From positions 1 to 14,359 of the forward strand of contig URNX01000066.1 in NCBI GenBank assembly GCA_900549415.1: DNA of 14,359 nucleotides, in the 5' to 3' direction. The stretch comes from an uncultured bacterium. GTDB taxonomy: Bacteria; Verrucomicrobiota; Lentisphaeria; Victivallales; UBA1829. Below are positions 6,890 to 13,259 of this stretch, piece after piece (positions within the stretch are counted from its first letter, which is position 1; each line of letters opens with the position of its first letter). A model generated the notes under the pieces. The model was not told the DNA's origin, did not search any database, and was given only the letters and a program-made list of their open reading frames with translations. A program made the translations under genes and the position numbers.

Positions 6890-7218
6890 TACACAGAAAG
6901 CAGATTTTTACAGAAGCGGAATTGAAATGTTTCCTGCCATTACCGTATATACAGTTGCGTGAATTTTGTATTTTTTTGAATAACAAGGATGCGACATTGG
7001 ATATAAAAGTGCGATTTGATGGAGATTTATGCATTACATTTTTTAATGTTAGCGGGTTGCGTGTCTCAGATGATTTTAGTTATGAAGCTTGTAGGCTTGG
7101 TAATTATATTGATATTCATGAAATTTCTCGCCATCAACTTGAAAATATATCTTGGGAGTTTTGTGAATATGAAAATGAATCGTTGCATTTTTACTGTGAG
7201 AGTATTTTTGTGAATTAG
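6886..7218 (+). CDS. Candidate immunity protein for the Rhs tip
   Basis: A 110-residue acidic, soluble protein with no signal or membrane segment. Its ATG overlaps the stop of the Rhs tip in an ATGA (6886-6889), the arrangement typical of polymorphic toxin and cognate immunity genes; AAGGGA at 6869-6874 could serve as a somewhat distant SD. The body alternates short hydrophobic strands and aromatic residues (CITFFNVSGLRV, ISWEFCEYENESLHFYC), consistent with a small mostly-beta protein. I recognise no named Imm family. Unlike the Rhs core, the frame is undamaged, which suggests it is either still under selection or only recently acquired. The function rests on context only. Confidence 0.55.
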   Translation: MIHRKQIFTEAELKCFLPLPYIQLREFCIFLNNKDATLDIKVRFDGDLCITFFNVSGLRVSDDFSYEACRLGNYIDIHEISRHQLENISWEFCEYENESLHFYCESIFVN

Positions 7219-7284
7219 CGATTGTGGAGAGTGCCCGAATTTTTGCGTACATCTGTTGCTGATGACTATTGTTCTTTTGTTAAT

Positions 7285-8187
7285 TTACACGATAACGTCC
7301 GAGAAATTGCGCACATTTGATAGGATAGAGGCTTGAAAGATAACGTTCGAGAAATTGCGCACATTTGATGGGATAGAGGCTTGAAAAAGCCTGTTTCCAT
7401 GATTGATTATTAGGCTACGTAACGTTTTTTCTGTAAATTTTCCGAATCCCTGGCGTCGACCTTTCAGATAGACCTTCCCATTGGCAAGCCACTTTTCGTC
7501 CAGTTCGATCAGGAGCGCTGTGGCGATCCTGAGCAAAGATTCCTTGTTGGGGAATACTCTAATACACCTTGTCCGTTTTTTCAACTCCTTGTTTTGAAAT
7601 TCCACCATATTTGTTGTCCGGAGCTTCCGACGCGCATTCAATGAATCCGGTTCCACATTGAATACTGTAAAGCCTTCCGGCAGTTCGTTCTCAAGCCAGC
7701 TTGACAGATCCGGGGCCGTTTTCCCGTACTTTTCAATCAGCTTTTTCAGCTGGATTTCAGCATCGGACCGTGTCGGCATATTGAACACGTCACGAATGTC
7801 GTTGTGTACCTCCTGCTGCATACTTTTCCTGGGGATATGCGCAGTGGCATTCTGCTGAAGATGAAACTGGCATCTCTGCCACGGAACAGACGGAAATATG
7901 CTCATTCGGGCAGCTTTCAAACCAACAGGATTGTCGCTACCGCTATTTCGTGTTTGCGGGATGGCCAGTTGAATCTCGCCTTGAAGCGTATTGACGGTAC
8001 GCGGTTTGAACCCGTTGGCGTGGTCAGTTCGCAAATCCGTACGCTGATACGGACTTGCGTGGAGATAGTTCTCACGTTCCATTTTCATTGCTTCGTTGAA
8101 AAGCATCTGCATGATTTCTCGCAGACCGTCAAAACCTTTTTCAGAAACGATTTGCAAAATCGACTGAGGCATGCTAAATTCTTCCAT
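7285..8187 (-). pseudogene. IS256-family (mutator-type) transposase with internal in-frame deletion
   Basis: The 300-codon frame starts MEEFSMPQSILQIVSEKGFD; GAGAGGA lies ~9 bases before the ATG. N-terminal residues 1-83 match IS256/Transposase_mut (LHASPYQRTDLRTDHANGFK, then GEIQLAIPQTRNSG). Residue 84 jumps directly to SDNPVGLKAARMSIFPSVPW and QRCQFHLQQNA, which normally lie about 130 residues further on. The family is usually ~400 aa. The lost block holds the first catalytic Asp; in the second block SDDHAGL has become SDNPVGL. The third-Glu region is kept (NMVEFQNKELKKRTR, E196). Residues 268-300 are encoded by the 48-bp tandem repeat and are not transposase. The product cannot be catalytically competent, although it could still bind ends. 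Confidence 0.85.
7291..7386. repeat. Two tandem 48-bp repeats
   Basis: 7291-7338 and 7339-7386 are adjacent and match at 46 of 48 positions. Each begins GATAACGT(C/T)CGAGAAATTG and ends GATAGAGGCTTGAAA. They lie at the 3' end of the IS256-type gene and are translated on the minus strand as FQASI(P/L)SNVRNFS(N/D)VI twice. GATAACGTTC-GAGAAATTGC resembles, inverted, the sequence at 8242-8257, so the unit probably contains the terminal inverted repeat of the IS. Confidence 0.85.
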
Positions 8188-8257
8188 TGTGATAAGTCCT
8201 CTCGTTTTGTTTTGTTTTCAGGGAAGGTTAATAAAGCAGTTCGGAGAACTTATCACA
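8188..8257. repeat. Inverted repeat in the IS256-like leader
   Basis: TGTGATAAGT (8188-8197) and ACTTATCACA (8248-8257) are perfect 10-bp inverses; the similarity extends through CCTC/TCTC to about 14 of 15 positions. The inner arm overlaps the SD and start region of the transposase. It may be a duplicated end or a translation-limiting hairpin. Confidence 0.6.
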
Positions 8258-8346
8258 TTTTTTTTGTCAATTCAAGAGCCTCCTCGCTCTGGAACCCTTT
8301 GCGATTTTACAGAAAATTCGTTACGCAGACTCCCGGGAGGGGGGAC
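8258..8346. other. Spacer between the IS256 relic and the right end-motif cluster
   Basis: Begins with a T-tract and contains no reading frame of note. It ends with ACTCCCGGGAGGGGGGA, which mirrors the GC block next to the 5741 end-motif copy. Nothing else was recognised. Confidence 0.4.
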
Positions 8347-8463
8347 GTGCGTTTACTCTTACAAACTTTCAATGAGTAACGTTACGCCAGGCGTCAGCAT
8401 TGTTTCGTGCTTGAAATTTGTAAGACTAATCGCACCTGTATCATTTTGTAAGACTAAATGCAC
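8347..8463. repeat. Miniature element bounded by the 19-bp end motif
   Basis: One inverted copy (8347-8365, GTGCGTTTACTCTTACAAA) faces two direct copies (8417-8435 and 8445-8463) with no coding sequence between them. This 117-bp unit keeps both ends and the 66-bp sub-terminal segment, like a MITE or solo end pair derived from the larger 5340-5861 unit. Confidence 0.55.
8370..8435 (+). repeat. 66-bp inverted repeat, copy 2 (partner 5413-5478)
   Basis: Inverted relative to 5413-5478 with two differences (one at the CAGCATTG/CAGTATTG position, one in the terminal motif). It shows the same GTAACGTTAC palindrome. Confidence 0.8.
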
Positions 8464-8503
8464 TTTTCTCTCTTATCGGCGTGCTTTTAACTTTACAATG
8501 CGC
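8417..8503 (+). repeat. 87-bp direct repeat, copy 2 (partner 5815-5901)
   Basis: 83 of 87 bases match the left copy. It ends ~30 bp before the purB -35 element, so it marks the right border of the accessory island. Confidence 0.85.
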
Positions 8504-8532
8504 CAACCTTGCGACATTCACGCGTTCCCGAA

Positions 8533-8561
8533 TTGAAATTTCACCAACCGCGTGCTATATT
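8533..8561 (+). promoter_or_regulatory. Sigma70-type promoter of the purB operon
   Basis: TTGAAA (8533-8538) and TATATT (8556-8561) with 17-bp spacing, 40 bases before the purB ATG. The SD GGAGGAG (8586-8592) lies 8 bases from the start. The last transposon-end repeat stops 30 bp upstream, so the promoter was just spared. Confidence 0.75.
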
Positions 8562-8600
8562 TCCGCTTGCTGAAATCAAACAATCGGAGGAGATTCTCTC

Positions 8601-10040
8601 ATGGACGGCTACAACACTTACAAAAGCCCGCTCACCGACCGCTATGCCGGCGCGGAAATGAGCTACAACTGGTCACCACAACGCAAACACTCCACCTGGA
8701 GAAGACTTTGGCTCGCTCTCGCAGAATCCGAAAAACAGCTCGGACTCAATATCTCCCAGGAACAGATCGACCAGATGAAGGCTCATCTCGATGACATCGA
8801 CTTCGAAGCCGTCGCAAAAAAAGAAGCCGAACTCCGCCATGACGTCATGAGTCATATCCATGTCTTCGGCGCACAGTGCCCTGCGGCAATGCCCATCATC
8901 CACCTCGGCGCAACCAGCTGTTTCGTCACCGACAACACCGAAATCATTCAGATGCGCGACGGTCTCAAACTCATCCTCGGCAAACTCCTCAAAGTCGCCG
9001 AAATCCTCGCCGCAAACGCTGAAAAATACAAAAACATGCCGACTCTCGGCTTCACTCACTATCAGCCCGCGCAGCTCACAACCGTCGGCAAACGCTTCGC
9101 GCTCTACCTCCAGGACTTCACATTCGACATCGAGCGGATCGAAGAGGAGATCGAACGCATCCCCATGCGCGGCGTCAAGGGAACCACCGGAACGCAGGCC
9201 AGCTTCATGGAACTCTTCCACGGCGACCATGAGAAAATCCGCCAGCTCGACCGCCTCGTTGCCGAAAAAATGGGCTTCAACAAAACCGTCGCGCTCTCCG
9301 GTCAGACCTATTCACGCAAGATCGACTACTTCGTGCTCTCCGCGCTCTCCGGAATCGCGCAGTCCGCATACAAATTCGCCGGAGACATCCGTCTGCTCGC
9401 AAACCTCAAGGAAATCGAAGAGCCGTTCGAGAAACACCAGGTCGGCTCCAGCGCAATGGCGTACAAGCGCAACCCCATGCGCTCCGAACGCATCTGTGCG
9501 CTCTCCCGCTACCTCATGAACCTGCCGCTCAACGCCGCACAAACTCACTCTGTGCAGTGGTTTGAACGCACGCTCGACGACTCCGCGAACCGCCGGCTCT
9601 CCCTGCCCGAATCCTTCCTCGCGGCAGACATCATCCTCTCCCTCGTCGCAAATGTAGCGAACGGAATGCAGGTCTGGCCGAAGGTCATCGAAAAGCACGT
9701 CATGGCGGAACTCCCCTTCATGGCAACCGAAAACATCCTCATGGCCGCCGTCAGCGCAGGCGGAAACCGTCAGGAACTCCACGAAGCAATCCGTCAGCAC
9801 TCGATGGACGCCGGACGCCGCGTCAAGGCCGAGGGCGCTTCCAACGACCTCATCGAACGTCTCGCCGCCGATCCGCTGTTCGCAAAAGTCTCGCCGAAAT
9901 TCCACGAGATTCTCGCTCCGTCGCAGTTCGTCGGACGCGCTCCGCAGCAGGTCGACGACTTCCTCAAGAACGTCTTCGAGCCGCTCAAAGCGCGTCTCGC
10001 AAGCTATGAAAATGTCAAAATGGACGCCATCAACGTCTGA
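8601..10040 (+). CDS. purB: Adenylosuccinate lyase, eukaryote-like type
   Basis: A 479-residue fumarase/aspartase-superfamily enzyme acting twice in purine synthesis: SAICAR to AICAR plus fumarate, and adenylosuccinate to AMP plus fumarate; cytosolic homotetramer. Visible motifs are RHDVMSHIHVFG (79-90), HLGATSCFVTDNTE (101-114), THYQPAQLTTVGKR (152-165) with the family's general-acid His153, KGTTGTQASF (193-202), and the signature GSSAMAYKRNPMRSER (282-297), whose flexible loop holds the catalytic Ser. Length and blocks such as LLANLKEIEEPFEK, QWFERTLDDSANRR and ELPFMATENI closely resemble the animal ADSL branch (~480 aa), not the ~430-456-aa PurB of Bacillus or E. coli. It is the first gene of a three-gene run, 21 bp before the pseudouridine synthase. 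Confidence 0.96.
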   Translation: MDGYNTYKSPLTDRYAGAEMSYNWSPQRKHSTWRRLWLALAESEKQLGLNISQEQIDQMKAHLDDIDFEAVAKKEAELRHDVMSHIHVFGAQCPAAMPIIHLGATSCFVTDNTEIIQMRDGLKLILGKLLKVAEILAANAEKYKNMPTLGFTHYQPAQLTTVGKRFALYLQDFTFDIERIEEEIERIPMRGVKGTTGTQASFMELFHGDHEKIRQLDRLVAEKMGFNKTVALSGQTYSRKIDYFVLSALSGIAQSAYKFAGDIRLLANLKEIEEPFEKHQVGSSAMAYKRNPMRSERICALSRYLMNLPLNAAQTHSVQWFERTLDDSANRRLSLPESFLAADIILSLVANVANGMQVWPKVIEKHVMAELPFMATENILMAAVSAGGNRQELHEAIRQHSMDAGRRVKAEGASNDLIERLAADPLFAKVSPKFHEILAPSQFVGRAPQQVDDFLKNVFEPLKARLASYENVKMDAINV

Positions 10041-10061
10041 TAACCGGAAGGCGGTTTTGTT

Positions 10062-10961
10062 ATGGAACAGCAGGATAAGAACACAATGAATCTGACCAAG
10101 CGTCTCGCCACCGCGGGCGCCGCGTCCAGACGCAAAGCCGCCGAGCTCATCAAGAACGGCGAAGTGACCGTCAACGGGAAGGTCGAAACCAACCCCGCGA
10201 CTCTCGTTTCGCCGTCGGACAAGATCCGCGTCTCCGGATCCTCGCTCGACGCGGCTCCCGAGCACGTCTACATCATGCTCAACAAGCCGCGCGGGTACGT
10301 CTGCACCAACGACGATCCCCACGCAAAGAAAAAAGCGATTGACCTCATCACTCTCCGCAAGCCCGTCCGCCTCTTCTCCGCCGGACGGCTCGACAAGGAC
10401 AGCGAAGGGCTCATCATCTTCACAAATGACGGCGAATTCGCAAACCGCCTGACGCACCCCGGCAGCGGAATCGTCAAAACCTATGCGCTTTCCGCCGAAC
10501 ACTCCTTCACCGACGACGAGCTCCAGCAGATGGTCGACGGCATTGAGGACGACGGCGAAACACTCAGCGCCGAAGAGGTCTGGCAGACCGGCGAACGCAA
10601 GTTCATGATCGTCCTCGCTGAAGGCAAAAACCGCGAAATCCGCCGCATGGTCGAAGCGCTCGGCAATCACACAAAACGTCTTGAACGCATGGCGATCGGC
10701 GACCTCCGCCGCGGAATGCTTAAGCCCGGCGAATGGCGGTTCATGACCCGCCGCGACATCGCACGGATCCTCATGCTCGAGGAGGACGATCCTGAAGTTC
10801 TGCGCTTCGGAGCCAACCTCCGCCGCGCCCCCATGCACCCCGTCAAAGGACATTACGACGACCGCCGCAAACGCGAACAGCGCGAACGCGGATACGTCCC
10901 CGCCGGACGCCGCTCCGAGCGCCGCCCGCGCCGCGGATTTGACAACTTCGACGAAGAATGA
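10062..10961 (+). CDS. RsuA/RluB-family rRNA pseudouridine synthase
   Basis: A 299-residue enzyme converting a uridine in ribosomal RNA to pseudouridine. Residues 9-60 form the S4 RNA-binding domain (TKRLATAGAASRRKAAELIK, VTVNGK). The catalytic domain shows NKPRGYVCT (74-82), GRLDKDSEGL (108-117) with catalytic Asp111, the KTYAL segment (139-143), and EGKNREIRRM, which is diagnostic for the RsuA/RluB/RluE/RluF group. The C-terminal ~45 residues are an Arg/Asp-rich tail (DDRRKREQRE, RRSERRPRR), probably for RNA contact; such tails are common in RluB-like proteins. ATG 10062 has a good SD (GGAAGGCGG); Met9 at 10086 is a weaker alternative. The target position cannot be told from sequence; RluB is the most likely. 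Confidence 0.92.
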   Translation: MEQQDKNTMNLTKRLATAGAASRRKAAELIKNGEVTVNGKVETNPATLVSPSDKIRVSGSSLDAAPEHVYIMLNKPRGYVCTNDDPHAKKKAIDLITLRKPVRLFSAGRLDKDSEGLIIFTNDGEFANRLTHPGSGIVKTYALSAEHSFTDDELQQMVDGIEDDGETLSAEEVWQTGERKFMIVLAEGKNREIRRMVEALGNHTKRLERMAIGDLRRGMLKPGEWRFMTRRDIARILMLEEDDPEVLRFGANLRRAPMHPVKGHYDDRRKREQRERGYVPAGRRSERRPRRGFDNFDEE

Positions 10962-11623
10962 TCCTGCGAGAAACCCTGTTCCGCGGGACGCCTCTTGCGC
11001 TCGTGGAACAGCATCACCATGTTCTGATCCCGTGGACCCGTCTTGCCCGCCGCACCGGACGCCGGTATCACGCTGTCACGCTCGATCACCACACCGACGT
11101 TCTCCCCGCCTTCGGACGCTCCGCCGTCAAGGAACCCTTTGATTTCCAGTCAGAGGAAAATGTTCTTTCCGCTCTCGCCCTGCTGCGCCATGACGAACAT
11201 ATCGACTGGGCGCTCCGTGCGGGCGTTCTCGTCTCCGCGCGCATCCTTTCGCACGAGGACTTCACGCCGTGCGCGCATTCCGCCATGTCGGTTCATTGCG
11301 ATTCCGTCTGGCCGGAAACGCAGGAAATTCTGAACGGTTCCCCGCGTGCGCTTTCCGCGGCGGAACAGGTTTTGGAAACGGGGTATCTGCGGCGCGGAAT
11401 TCCGGAGATTCCGGATCCGCTGATTCTGGATATCGATCTGGATAATTTTCTCTGTGCGCGTGCGCTTCATCCGCACGACCCATCGTATTTTCTGGAACTT
11501 GCGGAACGGGCGGAGCTGATCACGGTTTCGCTGGAGCGGGACTGGGTCCGCTGTCTGCGCTTCCGTGGAGAGACGGTTACCGCGGATTCGCTGTTTGAAG
11601 ATTTGCTTCAGCTTGGAAAATGA
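10958..11623 (+). CDS. UPF0489-like protein with arginase-type motifs
   Basis: A 221-residue protein I match, from memory of the family, to UPF0489 (relatives of human C5orf22). Evidence: EQHHHVLIPW (17-26), LDHHTD (42-47) and ILDIDLDNF (156-164). The last two recall the DxHxD and DxDxxD metal motifs of the arginase/deacetylase fold, so a metal-dependent hydrolase is plausible, but no reaction is known. Here the family's usual DSHxD reads DHHTD, which keeps the metal-binding pattern. Its ATG overlaps the stop of the pseudouridine synthase (ATGA, 10958-10961), indicating translational coupling. The 3' part uses noticeably more G-ending codons than the 5' part and the preceding genes. A weak terminator follows. 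Confidence 0.7.
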   Translation: MILRETLFRGTPLALVEQHHHVLIPWTRLARRTGRRYHAVTLDHHTDVLPAFGRSAVKEPFDFQSEENVLSALALLRHDEHIDWALRAGVLVSARILSHEDFTPCAHSAMSVHCDSVWPETQEILNGSPRALSAAEQVLETGYLRRGIPEIPDPLILDIDLDNFLCARALHPHDPSYFLELAERAELITVSLERDWVRCLRFRGETVTADSLFEDLLQLGK

Positions 11624-11647
11624 GCCGGGAACCGCGGAGTCCCCGGC
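11624..11647. terminator. Probable terminator between convergent UPF0489-like and GDSL genes
   Basis: GCCGGG (11624-11629) pairs with CCCGGC (11642-11647) across a 12-nt loop. ATTTTTATTTT follows on the plus strand after 5 bases, and CATTTT follows on the minus strand. The T-tracts are displaced or short, so efficiency is doubtful. Confidence 0.5.
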
Positions 11648-11656
11648 GGATGATTT

Positions 11657-12301
11657 TTATTTTGTCAGATTGAGAATAAAGTCCATAATCTCCTGCGCGA
11701 TGAGGTGTGAACCTTCCTCATTGAAGTGAACCCAGTCGCGATGGAGTTTCTTGAGGCGTTCTTCCGCGAAGGTGTAGAGATCGTTGAAAACGACGCCTTC
11801 CGGTTCGAGAACCCTGCGTGCGATGGCGTTGTATTCGCGGATTTCCGCATTGGAGCGGTAGAGGAAATCGGGCGCCTGATCTTCGAGCACGGGCGTGGTG
11901 TACGCGAAGATGATTTTTGCCGCCGGGAAGAGATTGCGGATGCGCTGATGAACCCGTCCGAGCATATATTCATACATTGCGGGCGGCGTCAGATTGTCTT
12001 TTTCGTATTCATAATGTCCGGCATGAATGGTCGGCTGAACGGTTGCGGCCTCGGCCTCTCCGGTTGCGCCGGAACCCGCGCCGAGATGTCCGACGTCCCA
12101 GAGTCCGTTGTTCCAGTGCACGACGTCGACGCCGTCCTGCAGATGAAGGTTCCACTTCCAGTCCTGGAGTTCGCGGAGCGTGTATTGCAGAAACCGTCCG
12201 TTGTCTCTGGGATAGAAAACTTGAGCTTTTCCTTCCATAAGTTTCGCGACGTGTTCTCCATATCCCATGCGGATGGAGTCACCGAGCAGCAGTATTTTCA
12301 T
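11657..12301 (-). CDS. GDSL/SGNH-family hydrolase
   Basis: A 214-residue SGNH hydrolase (esterase, lipase or carbohydrate deacetylase class). Block I is KILLLGDSIRMGYG at 2-15 with nucleophile Ser9. Block III is likely HWNNGLWD (62-69) with the oxyanion Asn. Block V is DWVHFNEEGSHLIA (189-202) with the Asp189/His192 pair. No signal peptide is seen with this start, so the protein is probably cytoplasmic. I chose ATG 12301 because AAAGGA lies 8 bases upstream and GDS sits at the usual distance from the N-terminus; the frame stays open 42 codons further but without SD or homology-like sequence. It is convergent with the purB operon. Substrate unknown; sugar O-deacetylation is a reasonable guess for a polysaccharide-using gut bacterium (inference). 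Confidence 0.85.
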   Translation of the reverse strand: MKILLLGDSIRMGYGEHVAKLMEGKAQVFYPRDNGRFLQYTLRELQDWKWNLHLQDGVDVVHWNNGLWDVGHLGAGSGATGEAEAATVQPTIHAGHYEYEKDNLTPPAMYEYMLGRVHQRIRNLFPAAKIIFAYTTPVLEDQAPDFLYRSNAEIREYNAIARRVLEPEGVVFNDLYTFAEERLKKLHRDWVHFNEEGSHLIAQEIMDFILNLTK

Positions 12302-12322
12302 TTGCGCAATCCTTTTTGATTT

Positions 12323-12363
12323 GATGTATTCAGGAAAAATACATCCGCTTTCGGAAATATCAA
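12323..12363 (-). promoter_or_regulatory. Promoter of the GDSL gene with overlapping palindrome
   Basis: On the minus strand TTGATA (12358-12363) and TATTTT (12336-12341) are 16 bp apart. A perfect 8-bp inverted repeat, GATGTATT (12323-12330) with AATACATC (12338-12345), overlaps the -10 and the likely transcription start, so it could be an operator or a 5'-end hairpin. Confidence 0.5.
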
Positions 12364-12427
12364 GCCGGATTCGCCGGAATTGACGTTTTTTTGGCAGAAG
12401 GCAACTTGTGAAGTCTGGCTCCGCCAT

Positions 12428-12839
12428 TCCTGAGATGAACTAAAACGCCCCCTGCGGCCCTGAACGGACCCCTGCGGACAAAAAACGTGAGAACAGAAAT
12501 ATACTGTTAATACTTTTGGAGGGCGTATATCTCTGTTGAACGACAAACACAAGAATTGCCCGCAGGAGGCCGATAAGGACCGCAGAGGGAAGGCGCAGGA
12601 AAATGCGGACAGGGAAATAGACTCCGCCGATTATTTTCAGCAGAGTCTAAACAACATATCTGAGAACGGTTGGATTACAGCGCCCGTACGTCTGTCAGAA
12701 AATAGCCAGACTTGTTTTTACAGAAGGAAAACTTTTAATAGACGCATTCTTCTGTTTGTTCTGCAAGACACAAGCTTATCCGCAATAGAATCGCATAGCA
12801 AAAATCTGATTTTCGTATGCAACTTCATGAATGAGAAAT
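12428..12839. other. Intergenic region without a convincing gene
   Basis: Roughly 400 bases. Two CCCCTGCGG repeats lie at about 12449-12457 and 12469-12477. GGAGGG at 12518-12523 precedes a TTG-started frame (12536) that begins LNDKHKNCPQEADKDRRG, but this frame runs antisense through the membrane-anchored gene and has no promoter I trust. A hairpin with arms GCATA/TATGC (12793-12820) around an AAAATC/GATTTT core lies 20 bases after the stop of that minus-strand gene and may help end transcription, but it lacks a T-run. Confidence 0.4.
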
Positions 12840-13253
12840 TTACTTTTTCTCTATCGCAGGAAATATGTCAATTAACCGGCATTTCCCATTGGCACTCCAC
12901 AAACAAACAACAAGAGGCTGTTTACCAGGTTCAACCAACTCAACAAAGATTTTCTGTTGCGCATTTTTGTAGCAAAAAACGCGTTTTACTTCTGGAGATG
13001 ACATTTGTACAGTCTCCAAATTTTTCATTGAATCTTTGTATACATCTCCTTGGTCACTCCAGTAATTGGAAAATTGACGCGGGTTCTCGTAATAGCAACG
13101 AAGAACTTCTTGCGCAAATTTGCTCTCTGCTTTATATTGTTCCGTATCAAGAGCTATTTCCTGTCGGCTCGGAACTTTGTATGTGCACGCCCGATATAAT
13201 TGAATTGAACCCGCGACAAGGGCAATAAGAAAAATTATGAAAAGCTTTTTCAT
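12840..13253 (-). CDS. Small membrane-anchored protein of the prepilin operon
   Basis: A 137-residue protein starting MKKLFIIFLIALVAGSIQLY, a basic N-terminus and one hydrophobic segment (4-20), i.e. an uncleaved anchor or signal peptide; the rest would lie outside the membrane. The body is charged with several aromatics (VLRCYYENPRQFSNYWSDQG), and the C-terminal half alternates short strands (KIFVELVEPGKQPLVVCLW). Four cysteines besides none in the anchor (C28, and three in the body) could form disulfides. It starts 6 bases after the stop of the prepilin gene, with GGAG near the stop acting as SD, so the two are co-transcribed. No family recognised; an accessory factor for the pseudopilin or its substrate is suggested by position only. 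Confidence 0.65.
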   Translation of the reverse strand: MKKLFIIFLIALVAGSIQLYRACTYKVPSRQEIALDTEQYKAESKFAQEVLRCYYENPRQFSNYWSDQGDVYKDSMKNLETVQMSSPEVKRVFCYKNAQQKIFVELVEPGKQPLVVCLWSANGKCRLIDIFPAIEKK

Positions 13254-13259
13254 TGCAAC

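Larger units (their letters stand above)
7291..8257 (-). mobile_element. IS256-like insertion sequence, defective
   Basis: The element is delimited tentatively by GATAACGT..GAGAAATTGC at 7291 (or 7339) and its imperfect inverse TGTGATAAGTTCTCCGAACTGC, read from 8257 on the minus strand. Between them lies the deleted transposase gene. No target-site duplication was identified, and the exact ends are uncertain. Confidence 0.5.
5300..8503. mobile_element. Decayed composite mobile island
   Basis: This ~3.2-kb segment carries only mobile or polymorphic-toxin material: a nine-copy 19-bp end motif, paired inverted and direct repeats, an IS30-like transposase fragment, an Rhs 3' end with a downstream immunity candidate, and an IS256-type transposase with an internal deletion. 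It separates two intact housekeeping regions and is visibly more AT-rich. It truncates the gene upstream of mrr on its left and ends immediately before the purB promoter on its right. No complete transposase is left, so it should be immobile by itself. Confidence 0.65.

Noticed and set aside
5340..8463. CRISPR array suggested by many copies of a 19-bp repeat
   Set aside because: Copies occur in both orientations with irregular spacing from 9 bp to over 2 kb and no cas genes; they behave as transposon ends.
9312..10853. 513-codon minus-strand frame opposite purB and the pseudouridine synthase
   Set aside because: Spans two confirmed genes on the other strand; Asp/Glu/Val-rich shadow composition.
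12536..13228. 230-codon TTG-started plus-strand frame
   Set aside because: Most of it is antisense to the membrane-anchored gene; the GGAGGG is 12 bases away and no promoter is convincing.
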